A stretch of DNA of 48,902 nt from an uncultured Desulfosporosinus sp. (lineage in GTDB: Bacteria; Bacillota; Desulfitobacteriia; Desulfitobacteriales; Desulfitobacteriaceae), in NCBI GenBank assembly GCA_927405585.1, contig CAKMJS010000044.1, positions 1 through 48,902 of the forward strand, in the 5' to 3' direction. The notes beneath the pieces were generated by a model that made no database searches, was not told the origin of the DNA, and saw only the letters and a program-made list of their open reading frames with translations. The position numbers and the translations under genes are program-made. Shown piece after piece: positions 25,396 to 34,316 of this stretch (within the stretch, counting starts at the first letter, position 1; every line of letters begins with the position of its first letter).

Positions 25396-27126
25396 TTATA
25401 AGACCGTTTTAATTAATTTAAAATGTTCCACATCGACCAATCCTAAATCCGTTAGCTTTAATACCGGAATCACTGGTAAAGAAAGAAAAGCCAAAGACAT
25501 AAATGGATCGACCGTATCACTAATGCCAAGACAATGTGCCTTCATATGTAACTCGCCGAGAGTTTTAGCGACGGCTTCAGCCTCTTGATCCGTCATGAGA
25601 CCTGCAATCGGTAAAGGGAGCTTGCCGATCACCTGATCCCCATCCACGACGCAAAGTCCACCACCCATCTCTACACAGATCTGAATAGCTAGATTCATTT
25701 CTTCATCGCTCATTCCCACAACAACTAAGTTGTGTGAATCATGGGCAATTGTTGAAGCGATGGCCCCTTTTTTCAAGCCTAATCCCTCGACGAACCCGAC
25801 ACCGACGTTCCCAGTCTCATGATGGCGTTCGAGCACCGCTAGTTTGGCAATTCCTTGGGTGAGGTCTGTTCGAACGAGTCCATCCATTACCGGCAGTTCA
25901 CGTATCAAGGCGGACGTGACTAGCGAATGCCCCTGAACTCCAATAACCCTTACCAGTGCGACACGAGTCGATTCAGATTCCTCATTGGCAAAGACTCTTA
26001 GTTTAGTCGGGGACCATTTCCCGAGATGTACGCTCTCTGTAAGTCCCTTGTTACCACTTCGCTGAAAGTGTGGACGCTCTCCTCTTTTGCTTTGTCTTAC
26101 CCCTCTCCAATAGACTTCCTCGATATCAAATCGATTGAGGTCTTTCAAAATAACAAAATCAGCTTGATACCCTGGAGCCACTGCACCCAGTTGGGGGAGC
26201 CCGATTGCCCGTGCCGCATTTATCGTCGCCATTTGAATCACCTGAATGGGATCCATACCTGCCCCAATCGCTAAACGCACAAGGTGATCCACACTTCCTT
26301 CTTGGAGCAGGTCAATAGTATGACGATCATCCGTCACCAGGAGGAATTGTCCCGAATTCCCAAAAGTGACCGCTGGCAGAAGATCCAAGAGATTTTTAGC
26401 AGCGCTTCCTTCGCGGAGCATCACATGAAAGCCCCGTCGCAAGCGGTCTCTGACCTCTTCTAGTGTAGTACACTCATGTTCAGTATGAATTCCCGCAAGA
26501 TAATAAGCATTAAGATCCTGCGGAGATATTCCAGGCGCATGACCATCAAGGAAGCACACAGGGAGTTCTAATTTTTCCACCATATCTGGCTTTGCTTGTA
26601 TTACTGCTTGGAAATCCATAACCTCCCCTAATCCGATCACCTTGGGGTGAGCTATAAATTCATATAAATCTTTCGCTCCCAGGTGAGCCCCGGAGGTCTC
26701 TAAATCCGTTGCTGGAACACAGGAAGGGAGGGCTACAAACGTATTAAAAGGTAAATTCTCAACACTATCAAGAATATAACGAATCCCTTTACTACCGAGG
26801 ACATTGGCGAGTTCATGGGGATCTACAACAGCCGTTGTAACTCCATGAGATAGGAGGAGAGAACAAAATTCTTCTGGACAAAGGTGAGAGCTTTCAATAT
26901 GTACATGACCGTCAATAAGCCCAGGAACAACATAGTTTCCACCCAAATCTAGTTCCTTCTCCACATGCTCGAACGTCCCAATCCCGACAAAGTATCCCTG
27001 ATGAATCCCTATATCCGTCTCATGGATTTCTCCCGAGAACACATTAACCAACCTGGCGTTCCTCAGAACAAGGTCGATTTTAACAAGCCCCCTGGCCTCA
27101 TCCATCCTCTGCTTAAAACTAGACAT
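25396..27126 (-). CDS. ade: Adenine deaminase
   Basis: A 576-residue amidohydrolase-superfamily protein matching adenine deaminase in length and order. Metal ligands are in VPGLIDGHVHIESSHLCPEEF, VVDPHELANVLG, FLDGHAPG and HTEHECT, and ATINAARAIGLPQLGAVAPGYQADFVIL marks the end of the barrel. The C-terminal domain includes VVVGMSDEEMNLAI. It converts adenine to hypoxanthine and ammonia, feeding the xanthine dehydrogenases encoded upstream. The ATG at 27126 with GGAG 8 bases before it is chosen; a frame extending to 27231 runs into repeat-like DNA and lacks a ribosome binding site. Confidence 0.95.
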   Translation of the reverse strand: MSSFKQRMDEARGLVKIDLVLRNARLVNVFSGEIHETDIGIHQGYFVGIGTFEHVEKELDLGGNYVVPGLIDGHVHIESSHLCPEEFCSLLLSHGVTTAVVDPHELANVLGSKGIRYILDSVENLPFNTFVALPSCVPATDLETSGAHLGAKDLYEFIAHPKVIGLGEVMDFQAVIQAKPDMVEKLELPVCFLDGHAPGISPQDLNAYYLAGIHTEHECTTLEEVRDRLRRGFHVMLREGSAAKNLLDLLPAVTFGNSGQFLLVTDDRHTIDLLQEGSVDHLVRLAIGAGMDPIQVIQMATINAARAIGLPQLGAVAPGYQADFVILKDLNRFDIEEVYWRGVRQSKRGERPHFQRSGNKGLTESVHLGKWSPTKLRVFANEESESTRVALVRVIGVQGHSLVTSALIRELPVMDGLVRTDLTQGIAKLAVLERHHETGNVGVGFVEGLGLKKGAIASTIAHDSHNLVVVGMSDEEMNLAIQICVEMGGGLCVVDGDQVIGKLPLPIAGLMTDQEAEAVAKTLGELHMKAHCLGISDTVDPFMSLAFLSLPVIPVLKLTDLGLVDVEHFKLIKTVL

Positions 27127-27581
27127 ACTACACACTCCTCTCCGATGGATGCAAGAAGGGACGGTTCTTTCCCACACATTCCCCCAATGCAAAATAAGGG
27201 AGTGTTCTCCGAATTGCATACCCGAATGCATGCTCTATTTCCACCCGAAAGCTTCCTCAAATACAAAACGATGCACATAAAATGTGCCGTCTCCCCAAAG
27301 CACAAAACTCGCAGACCTAACTATCATCCCAGAGCACCACTAAAAGTCTCTCCGTTCTCAACCCCGGGACGCAGTGTGACACGAGCGCGAGGTCTTTACG
27401 AAAGCAGATTAGCAAACTCCGTGAAAGCGACCCCAAACCGGGACAGTGCCCAAGGACGGGCACTGCCGCCACTGCGCCACGGACGGCGCATTTGGCGGGC
27501 ATCCCGTACCCAGAGGAAAAAGCTTGAACGGCTAGTTTGCTCTGTGACGTATGCACCTCGCGCTGTGTCACACTGCGTCCC
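27127..27581. repeat. Repeat-rich intergenic region between the dadD-like gene and ade
   Basis: No gene is seen. The half nearest ade holds a GGGACGGTTCTTTCCCACAC segment (27158-27177), which resembles the GGGACGGTTCTTTTTGT-type repeats common in clostridial genomes. The other half is the large inverted repeat at 27364-27580. Several reading frames pass through but have skewed composition and no ribosome binding sites. Confidence 0.6.
27364..27580. repeat. Long GC-rich imperfect inverted repeat with internal hairpins
   Basis: The ends, GGGACGCAGTGTGACAC and GTGTCACACTGCGTCCC, are exact complements and the pairing continues through GCGCGAGGT/ACCTCGCGC with one bulge, then more loosely. The centre has two further hairpins: CAGTGCCC-AAGGAC-GGGCACTG and TGCGCC-ACGGAC-GGCGCA. 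The outer edge touches the stop codon of the dadD-like gene at 27582. It is clearly richer in GC than its neighbours. It may be a MITE-like or REP-like element or a structured RNA. Confidence 0.75.
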
Positions 27582-28913
27582 CTACAACAGACCTACTCGA
27601 CCCATGACCCGATTCAGACTCTTCGTCGAACTCACCTTAAGCCTTGGAACATCAATCGTCAGAAGCTGCCGATCTTTCATCACTATTTGTCCGTCTACCA
27701 TCGTAAGACGAACATCGGAGGCAGTCGCTTGATAAACCAGCTGTGAATAAACATCGACATGTTCTTTCGGCCAAGTGTGTAAACCCTGCAGACTAACGAC
27801 TGCCAAATCTGCTTTCTTTCCAACTTCTAAACTTCCCAGATCATGTTCATGCCCAATAGCACGAGCACCACCAAGTGTAGCGAGCTCAAACACGCTTTTT
27901 GCAGGCATAGCAGTAGGTCCATGTAAGGGCTTTTGAATCAACGCCGCGTGTCGCATTTCCCTGAACGCGTCCAAGTTATTATTGCAGGGTGCCCCATCTG
28001 CACCGATGGAAACCTCTGCTCCACGTCTCATCATTTCCGGAATGGGCGCAATCCCCGAGGCAAGTTTGAGGTTTGAGGTTGGACAATGTGAAATTCGCGT
28101 CTTAGTCTGGATCAAGATATCTTTTTCAGCATCATCCAGCCAAATGCAGTGAGCGAGGATGAGTTTCGGGCCCGTCAAGCCAACCTTATCTAAGTAGGTG
28201 ATATTGCGCATCCCGCGCGTGTTCTCCACAATCTGAATTTCTCCAAGATTTTCTGAAGCGTGTGTATGAACAAAGGCATTTTTCTCTCGAGCAATTCGTG
28301 AAACTTCTCTTAATAGCGTGTCGGTGCAGGAGACAACGAAACGAGGCGTGAAAGCAACTTCGAGACGTCCATTCCCTTTACCGTGATATTTTTCATATAA
28401 GTCAACGCTTTCTTGGACGGACGCGTCTGTCGACTCCCGTAAAAAAGCTGGAATATCCTTGTTGCAATCATCCATCATCACCTTGCCAGATAAGGCTCTC
28501 AAACCACTCTCCAGAATCGCTTCAAAAGCGTGTTCTGTGTGATGTACGGTTTCCATATCCACAATCGTCGTTGTTCCTCCAAGGAACAATTCCCCAATCC
28601 CAAGCAATGCGGAATCATAGAGGGAGTCTGGATCATGCCCGCCTTCTAGCGGCCAAACTTTTAATTTCAGCCAATCCAATAATTCCAAATCATCCGCCTG
28701 TCCTCGAAACAAGGTCTGGCAGAGATGGATATGGGTTTGAATTAAGCCGGGAATCAGTAAATCACCGTTGAGCTCGATCACTTGATCGGCAGGTTGGTCA
28801 ATGACTCCCCCGAGCGCTACAATTTGTGATCCATCGACGAGCAGATCACCCTGTATAACCTCACGCTCTGGATTCATGGTTACGATCGTTGCATTTTTAA
28901 AGAGACTACGCAT
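27582..28913 (-). CDS. 5'-deoxyadenosine/SAH/MTA deaminase-like amidohydrolase (dadD/ATZ-TRZ family)
   Basis: A 443-residue protein of the ATZ/TRZ amidohydrolase family. Metal ligands: LIPGLIQTHIHLCQTLFRG (HxH near residue 60), FVHTHASENLGE, ILAHCIWL and SIGADGAPCNN with the catalytic Asp. The sequence matches the group annotated as 5'-deoxyadenosine or MTA/SAH deaminase (once called N-ethylammeline chlorohydrolase). Placed between ade and a purine permease, it could act as a guanine or other aminopurine deaminase, filling the place of SsnA/GuaD; this is inference. GGGGGAC precedes the ATG with 5-base spacing. The stop codon abuts a long inverted repeat. Confidence 0.85.
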   Translation of the reverse strand: MRSLFKNATIVTMNPEREVIQGDLLVDGSQIVALGGVIDQPADQVIELNGDLLIPGLIQTHIHLCQTLFRGQADDLELLDWLKLKVWPLEGGHDPDSLYDSALLGIGELFLGGTTTIVDMETVHHTEHAFEAILESGLRALSGKVMMDDCNKDIPAFLRESTDASVQESVDLYEKYHGKGNGRLEVAFTPRFVVSCTDTLLREVSRIAREKNAFVHTHASENLGEIQIVENTRGMRNITYLDKVGLTGPKLILAHCIWLDDAEKDILIQTKTRISHCPTSNLKLASGIAPIPEMMRRGAEVSIGADGAPCNNNLDAFREMRHAALIQKPLHGPTAMPAKSVFELATLGGARAIGHEHDLGSLEVGKKADLAVVSLQGLHTWPKEHVDVYSQLVYQATASDVRLTMVDGQIVMKDRQLLTIDVPRLKVSSTKSLNRVMGRVGLL

Positions 28914-29000
28914 TTATTGTCCCCCTTTTCCTTCTTGCGAAAGGATTTTCCACATCGAAAAGCGCATAGCTTTTCGTACGTCGTGTTTCAAACTTGCTTA

Positions 29001-29028
29001 CTCAGTGGAGTTTTTGAACTCCACTGAG
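29001..29028. terminator. Strong hairpin between the permease and dadD-like genes
   Basis: CTCAGTGGAGTT and AACTCCACTGAG form a perfect 12-bp stem about 65 bp after the permease stop codon. There is no T run on the minus strand, so it may be a processing or stability element rather than a full terminator. A second hairpin (CGAAAAGC/GCTTTTCG) lies at 28958-28978. Confidence 0.5.
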
Positions 29029-29093
29029 CCAAGTTGATTTCTCAAAACCTCACACCTCGCCCATCACTCCTAGTCAGGTTATAACAATTACGA

Positions 29094-30479
29094 CTAATGG
29101 CTACCAAGTATAAAGTGTAAGATAAAGAGAATCGTGAAGACATACATGACTAGATTGTTCTCCTTATGCCGTCCTGAGATCAATTTAATGATCGTATAAG
29201 ACATGAAACCAAACGCGATACCTTGAGCAATGGAGAACGTTAAAGGCATCATCACGATAGTCATAAAAGCAGGTAAAGCTTCTGTAAAGTCATCAAACTT
29301 GATTTTAACTACGTCACTCATCATCATGACACCCACCAGTATAAGAACGGGTGCAGTTGCTTCTCCGGGAATCAACATGATTAGTGGTGCAAAAATAAGT
29401 GAAACCACGAAGAGACCCGCAACTACGACTGCAGTCAATCCAGTTCTTCCACCCTCGGTCACCCCGGAGGCACTTTCAATGTAAGAAGTGACAGTAGGCG
29501 TTCCCACGGCTGCTCCAAACATTGTCCCAACAGAGTCTGCCATTAAGGCTTTTCCAGCACGAGGTAAATGACCGTTTTTGTCCATAAGGCCTGCTTTACG
29601 CGATACTCCGATTAGTGTTCCAATATTATCAAATAAATCCACGAGCGTGAATGCAAATAATATTGAAATTAAGCCATAGCTTAAAGCTCCTAAAATATCT
29701 AGTTCAAATGCCACCGGGGCAATGACTTCGAACGGATTGGTAACTGCTACAAAACTAGACAAACCAGTTGGTAATGGAGAATAGCCCATAAGCATACTGA
29801 AAAGCGTTGTAGCTACAATCCCGAACAGTAAGCCCCCTTTGATCTTTCTAGATATAAAAAATCCAGTTACGATCAAACCAAAAAGGGTCACAATTGCACT
29901 TGCTGACTTCATGTCGCCCAGTTTTACAAAGGTGACGGCGTCACCAATAACAATCCCACCATTTTTCAATCCAATAAAGGCAATAAATAAACCAATACCT
30001 ACTCCAATGGAGAGACGAAGTACCTCAGGAACACCATCGATAATCCATTCCCGAACTTTCGTGACGGTCATCAGGAAAAAGACAACGCCTGAGATGAAAA
30101 CCGCACCAAGTGCCGTTTGCCAAGGAAGTCCCATGCCAAGAACGACGGTGTACGTAAAGAACGCATTAAGCCCCATACCAGGTGCCAAGGCAATCGGATA
30201 GTTCGCGTACAAACCCATAATCAGTGTGCCGAACGCTGCAGCAATCGCCGTTGCAGCAAACGTTGCATTAACTGGCATCCCGGCGTCCGCTAAAATGTTA
30301 GGGTTTACAAACAAGATATAAGCCATGGTCACAAACGTAGTGAGTCCAGCTACGATTTCCGTACGCACGTTGGTACCCATTTCTGTCAGGTGAAAGAAGC
30401 GGTCCAATAAGCCACTAGGTTTACCCTCTGGAAGCTTTGTATCTTTAACTTCTTTAGTTTTTCTTGTATCGTTTGACAT
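29094..30479 (-). CDS. NCS2 family purine permease (PbuG/AzgA-like)
   Basis: A 461-residue polytopic protein with about 12-14 membrane segments. Family hallmarks include VAGLTTFVTMAYILFVNPNI near the start, GMGLNAFFTYTVVLGMGLPW, DLFDNIGTLIGVSRKAGL and GTPTVTSYIESASGVTEGGR. This branch of NCS2 imports hypoxanthine, guanine or adenine with protons. It lies directly after the xdhB-xdhC-xdhA genes (98-bp gap) and before the two deaminase genes, which fits uptake of the pathway substrates. The ATG at 30479 has GGGAGGG 6 bases upstream; an ATG at 30494 lies inside that site and is rejected. Confidence 0.92.
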   Translation of the reverse strand: MSNDTRKTKEVKDTKLPEGKPSGLLDRFFHLTEMGTNVRTEIVAGLTTFVTMAYILFVNPNILADAGMPVNATFAATAIAAAFGTLIMGLYANYPIALAPGMGLNAFFTYTVVLGMGLPWQTALGAVFISGVVFFLMTVTKVREWIIDGVPEVLRLSIGVGIGLFIAFIGLKNGGIVIGDAVTFVKLGDMKSASAIVTLFGLIVTGFFISRKIKGGLLFGIVATTLFSMLMGYSPLPTGLSSFVAVTNPFEVIAPVAFELDILGALSYGLISILFAFTLVDLFDNIGTLIGVSRKAGLMDKNGHLPRAGKALMADSVGTMFGAAVGTPTVTSYIESASGVTEGGRTGLTAVVVAGLFVVSLIFAPLIMLIPGEATAPVLILVGVMMMSDVVKIKFDDFTEALPAFMTIVMMPLTFSIAQGIAFGFMSYTIIKLISGRHKENNLVMYVFTILFILHFILGSH

Positions 30480-30577
30480 GAATAGCCCTCCCATTAAATA
30501 ATTATATTAATTATTTTCTGTTTATTACCCTGCCCTACTATTCGTCCTAAAACGCCAACGTAGCACTTTAACCTAAG

Positions 30578-32935
30578 TTACCCCAATTCCTCCTTTTTAT
30601 CTGCAAGTGCAGCGAGAATCTTTTCTGGTGTCGCTGGTAGTGACGTGATCCTTACTCCTACGGCATTATTGATGGCATTGATGACAGCAGATATCGTCGG
30701 AAGCATCGCAGGTTCACCGAGTCCTTTAGCGCCAAAAGGGCCGGTGCATTCTGGGTCTTCCACGAAGAATGCTTCTATGTTAGGCACATCTAAGGCCGTG
30801 GGAATCAAATAACTAGAAAATGCGGGATTCTTGATTTTTCCCTCGTGCAATTCAAGCTCCTCAAGCAACGCATACCCAATTCCTTGGGTCACTCCGCCAG
30901 CAATTTGCCCTTCTACTTGCGTGGGGTTTAAGGCTTTTCCTACATCATGAACCGCCACTACTCTGAGGACACGGACCAGCCCTGTTTCCGTATCAACTTC
31001 AACCTCGGCCATCTGGCAGCCAAAAGCATACGGCCAGTAAGGAGCTCCCTGCCCTGTTTCTAGGTCAACCGGCGTTGAAAGCGCCGTCGAACTCTCGGCA
31101 CTGATAAAGCGTTCCCCCTGCAAACGGGCTTGAAAGACCATGTCCTCCAGAGGCATCCTGCGTGAAGGATCACCCTTTACCCCAATAAACCCTGCTTCGA
31201 GTTCAATTCCCTCCGCAGTGGGACAGGAAAACTTATGAGCAGCATAATCCAATAAACGGACTTTTGCTTGGCGAACCGCTTTCAGAACTGCATTCCCAGT
31301 ATTATAGGTTTGACGTGTTGCTGCGGTAGTCCCAGAGTCCGGTGTTGCGTCTGTGTCTCCCGTATAAACACAGATATCTTCAGACTGCAGTCCCAGTTCT
31401 TCTGCAACGATTTGGGCATAAATTGAATTGCTACCCTGTCCAACGTCCACGGCCCCAGTTAGTACCGTTGCTGAGCCGTCATCATGTATTTCCACAAAGG
31501 CACTCGATACATCAGGAAATCCGTTACCGTATCCAGTTCCGTACCAAGCACATCCTAAGCCAATTCCTCGCCTTTTCATTCTATGACTAAGCTTCCTGCT
31601 ATTAACAGTGGGCGTTCCCTGCTCTGCTTCGGTGGGAGTAGACTCCCCGATATTTAGCTTTAGCTGAACCAGTTCACTGTCCACGCCGCTTTGGAGATAC
31701 GGTGAAATCTTCTCTAAACACTGGTCGAGTGGGACGCTACCAGTCAGCACTTGTCCTGTCGCCGTGGTACTCCCCACTTTAAACATATTGCGTTGCCGTA
31801 TTTCCAACGGAGAAATCCCCAACGCTTTGGCCAAGAGGTCCATTTGACTCTCATAAGCCAGCACGGTCTGAGCCGCTCCGAAACCACGCATGGCCCCGGA
31901 AAACGGATTGTTGGTAAATACGGCATAACTATCAACAGAAACATTCGGGATCTCATACGGCCCAGTAGCATGGACAGCGGACTTTCGCAAAACATTGATG
32001 CTCCACGATGCATACGCACCCGCATCGCCAACAATTCTCGCTTCCATAGCCACTAGTTTGCCATCCTTCGTCGCACCTGTTTTATAATGCATTTTCATCG
32101 GATGACGTTTGGAATGAGAATAAAAGGATTCTTCCCGAGTGTTTTCCATTTTAACCGGACGCAAGGTCGTCCAAGCCATTAAGGCCGCCATAATTTGCAG
32201 AGAGATATCCTCGCGCCCTCCGAAAGCTCCTCCTACAGCCATAGTTTTAACTTGAACCTGACTAAAGCGGAGACCTAAGGCTTGCGCGATTTCGCCTCGA
32301 TCATAGTGTGCGTATTGGGTCGCTGTCTGCACCACCATATGCCCACGTTCATCCACATGAGCCAGCACAGCCTCTGGTTGCAAGAACGCATGGTCGACAT
32401 GCTGAGTACTATACTCTTGCTCAACCACCACATCCGCTCTGGCCCAGCCCTCCACCATGCTTCCGCGACGGATCGGCATGTGGTAGAGAACATTGGTCGG
32501 ACGAAGCGCTGGATGAAGAGGAAGTACGTCAGGAGTCATAGCTTCCTCTGGGTCAAACACCGCCGGCAACACCTCGTAATCCACGACTACTAGGTTTGCT
32601 GCAGCGCGGGCAAGTTCTAACGTTTCCGCCCCGACTACAGCTATTGGGTCGCCGACCATTCGAATATATTCTGCCAGGACCGGTTGATCCCGAAATAGGA
32701 CTCCGTGAGAGTTACTGGGAACATCTTTTGCTGTCAAGACCGTCACCACACCAGGTAATCCCATCGCCTGTTCAATGACTACGCTCCTAACCCGAGCATG
32801 GGGATGTGGGCTTCGAACGACCACCCCATATAGTTGATCCGGCAAATTGACATCCGCTGGGAATTTAGTCTGTCCGAAAACTTTACCCCAAGCGTCTTCT
32901 CTTACAACCCTTGAACCTACGACTCTTGTATTCAT
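30578..32935 (-). CDS. xdhA: Xanthine dehydrogenase molybdenum-binding subunit
   Basis: A 785-residue molybdopterin subunit of the xanthine oxidase family. Visible signatures are the small hammerhead domain at 15-120, VGGAFGGREDISLQ, SGAMRGFGAAQT (equivalent to the substrate-site Arg loop), DVGQGSNSIYAQIVAEEL, and GPFGAKGLGEPAMLPTISAV, which contains the catalytic glutamate in GLGE. It should hydroxylate hypoxanthine to xanthine or related purines together with the two genes before it. The ATG has GGAGGGGGA upstream and overlaps the stop of xdhC by four bases (ATGA), indicating coupled translation in a B-C-A order. Confidence 0.94.
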   Translation of the reverse strand: MNTRVVGSRVVREDAWGKVFGQTKFPADVNLPDQLYGVVVRSPHPHARVRSVVIEQAMGLPGVVTVLTAKDVPSNSHGVLFRDQPVLAEYIRMVGDPIAVVGAETLELARAAANLVVVDYEVLPAVFDPEEAMTPDVLPLHPALRPTNVLYHMPIRRGSMVEGWARADVVVEQEYSTQHVDHAFLQPEAVLAHVDERGHMVVQTATQYAHYDRGEIAQALGLRFSQVQVKTMAVGGAFGGREDISLQIMAALMAWTTLRPVKMENTREESFYSHSKRHPMKMHYKTGATKDGKLVAMEARIVGDAGAYASWSINVLRKSAVHATGPYEIPNVSVDSYAVFTNNPFSGAMRGFGAAQTVLAYESQMDLLAKALGISPLEIRQRNMFKVGSTTATGQVLTGSVPLDQCLEKISPYLQSGVDSELVQLKLNIGESTPTEAEQGTPTVNSRKLSHRMKRRGIGLGCAWYGTGYGNGFPDVSSAFVEIHDDGSATVLTGAVDVGQGSNSIYAQIVAEELGLQSEDICVYTGDTDATPDSGTTAATRQTYNTGNAVLKAVRQAKVRLLDYAAHKFSCPTAEGIELEAGFIGVKGDPSRRMPLEDMVFQARLQGERFISAESSTALSTPVDLETGQGAPYWPYAFGCQMAEVEVDTETGLVRVLRVVAVHDVGKALNPTQVEGQIAGGVTQGIGYALLEELELHEGKIKNPAFSSYLIPTALDVPNIEAFFVEDPECTGPFGAKGLGEPAMLPTISAVINAINNAVGVRITSLPATPEKILAALADKKEELG

Positions 32936-33396
32936 ACGTCCCCCTCCTCCGCGACGCGCTTTACGGCACGAAGAATTTTATCATAGCCCGTACACCGGCA
33001 AAGATTTCCTGACATGGCGATACCAATCTCCTGATCACTTGGGTGAGTGATCTTATCCAGCAAATTTTTGGCGGATAACACCATGCCAGGCGTACAAAAA
33101 CCACATTGCACCGCTCCTACTTCCACAAAAGCCTTTTGAACTGGATGAGGAGAGCGCCGATTCCCTACCCCTTCGATTGTGGTGATGTCACACCCGTCAG
33201 CCTGAGCCGCGAGTAGAAGACAGGAATTGACCGTTTTTCCATCAATAATCACGGTGCATGCCCCGCATTCTCCTTCACCACAGCCCTCTTTGGTTCCCAT
33301 GAGCCCTATCCGATTGCGCAAGACATCTATTAAACGTTCTCTTGGGTCGACATTCAAGGTGTAGGGTTTCTTATTCACCACAAATTTTATATCCAT
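32932..33396 (-). CDS. xdhC: Xanthine dehydrogenase iron-sulfur subunit
   Basis: A 154-residue two-[2Fe-2S] subunit. The plant ferredoxin-like cluster is bound by CGEGECGACTVIIDGKTVNSC and the second cluster by CGFCTPGM and CRCTGY. It passes electrons from the molybdenum site to the FAD subunit. The ATG at 33396 overlaps the TGA of xdhB as TGATG; a GTG one codon earlier is possible. It is flanked by its two partner subunits with overlapping stop/start codons. Confidence 0.95.
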   Translation of the reverse strand: MDIKFVVNKKPYTLNVDPRERLIDVLRNRIGLMGTKEGCGEGECGACTVIIDGKTVNSCLLLAAQADGCDITTIEGVGNRRSPHPVQKAFVEVGAVQCGFCTPGMVLSAKNLLDKITHPSDQEIGIAMSGNLCRCTGYDKILRAVKRVAEEGDV

Positions 33397-34238
33397 CACA
33401 CCATTGACCCTCCTTCTGGAATGAAAGAAGCCACAGCCTCCCGGAAAACCCCAGCAACCGCCACTCGTTTATAGGGTGCTGACGCACGGTCTCCTAGAGC
33501 AATGCGCACAACCCTTTGAACTTCTTCGACCCCTTTTTCGATCCAAGCCTCATTTAATTCCTGACCGCTTAAGGCCAGACCAAGGGTTTCACTCAAGAAA
33601 GCACGTCTGCCCACCGCGCCTAAAGCAACGCTAACCTTTCCTACCTGCTTACCCTTTACTTCTATAGCTACAGCAACACTTAGGCGAGCAATCGCTAACG
33701 CTTGTCGTCGCCCAAGTTTGGCAAATCCACTTTGTAAACCCTTCCGTGGGATACGAAAGCCCCGTATCAGCGTATCTTGAGGCACGAGAGGAGTACTAAT
33801 AAGTAAGCTGGCTAGCGGAATAATCTCCTCGCCCTCTCTCGTAATCAGGTGTACTTCTGCCCCCAACGCTAGTAACGGTGGTAAGCCGTCGGCCGCGGGA
33901 GAGCAATTTCCTAAATTACCGCCCAAGGTTGCCTTGTTTCTGATTTGAGGGGAGCCCATCGTTTGACAAGCTTGCCATAAGGCAAAAGCATTTTGCGAAA
34001 CGAGATTACTTTGTCCGATTTCTGCAAAGGTTGCCATACTTCCGATCTCTAAATAGTCTTCGGCTTCTATGATTTCGCGAAGTTTTGCAATCTTACCCAG
34101 ATCGATAAGGGCCTTGGGCTGGACTTTACCCGTCTGCATGTGCAACACAAGATCCGTTCCTCCTGCCAAGAAAGAAGACTCAGTTGTCCGGGCTAACTCT
34201 ACTGCTTCACTCACGCTCCGTGGTTGAAAATACTTCAT
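33396..34238 (-). CDS. xdhB: Xanthine dehydrogenase FAD-binding subunit
   Basis: A 280-residue protein of the CO dehydrogenase flavoprotein family. FAD contacts appear in FLAGGTDLVLHMQ near residue 25 and in MGSPQIRNKATLGGNLGNCSPAAD near residue 100; the CO dehydrogenase flavoprotein C-terminal domain fills about 170-275. The ATG at 34238 follows AGGGGTGA; a frame running to 34277 is rejected because it enters the leader and lacks a site. It is the first gene of the xdhB-xdhC-xdhA unit and sits behind a purine riboswitch. Confidence 0.94.
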   Translation of the reverse strand: MKYFQPRSVSEAVELARTTESSFLAGGTDLVLHMQTGKVQPKALIDLGKIAKLREIIEAEDYLEIGSMATFAEIGQSNLVSQNAFALWQACQTMGSPQIRNKATLGGNLGNCSPAADGLPPLLALGAEVHLITREGEEIIPLASLLISTPLVPQDTLIRGFRIPRKGLQSGFAKLGRRQALAIARLSVAVAIEVKGKQVGKVSVALGAVGRRAFLSETLGLALSGQELNEAWIEKGVEEVQRVVRIALGDRASAPYKRVAVAGVFREAVASFIPEGGSMV

Positions 34239-34267
34239 TATTTCACCCCTTTTATATATAAGCACAC

Positions 34268-34316
34268 AAAAAAACAACCCTATCGCAAAACCCTATAAAC
34301 CATCCCTGGCTCATAG
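34268..34316 (-). promoter_or_regulatory. Candidate expression platform of the purine riboswitch
   Basis: On the minus strand CTATGAGCC can pair with GGTTTATAG (9 bp, two G-U pairs, loop AGGGAT; 34293-34316). The left arm of this stem reuses the 3' strand of aptamer helix P1, so the two structures exclude each other. GGTTTTG follows at once and a run of seven T residues lies 18 bases further on (34268-34274). If the stem is a terminator, ligand binding would raise expression. The sign is inferred. Confidence 0.4.

Noticed and set aside
27364-27580. Integron attC site
   Set aside because: It is a long imperfect palindrome after a gene, but the RYYYAAC/GTTRRRY ends are missing and no integrase is present.
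26965-27732. 255-codon plus-strand ORF across the intergenic region between ade and the dadD-like gene
   Set aside because: It overlaps both genes antisense, runs through an inverted repeat, has skewed composition and no ribosome binding site.
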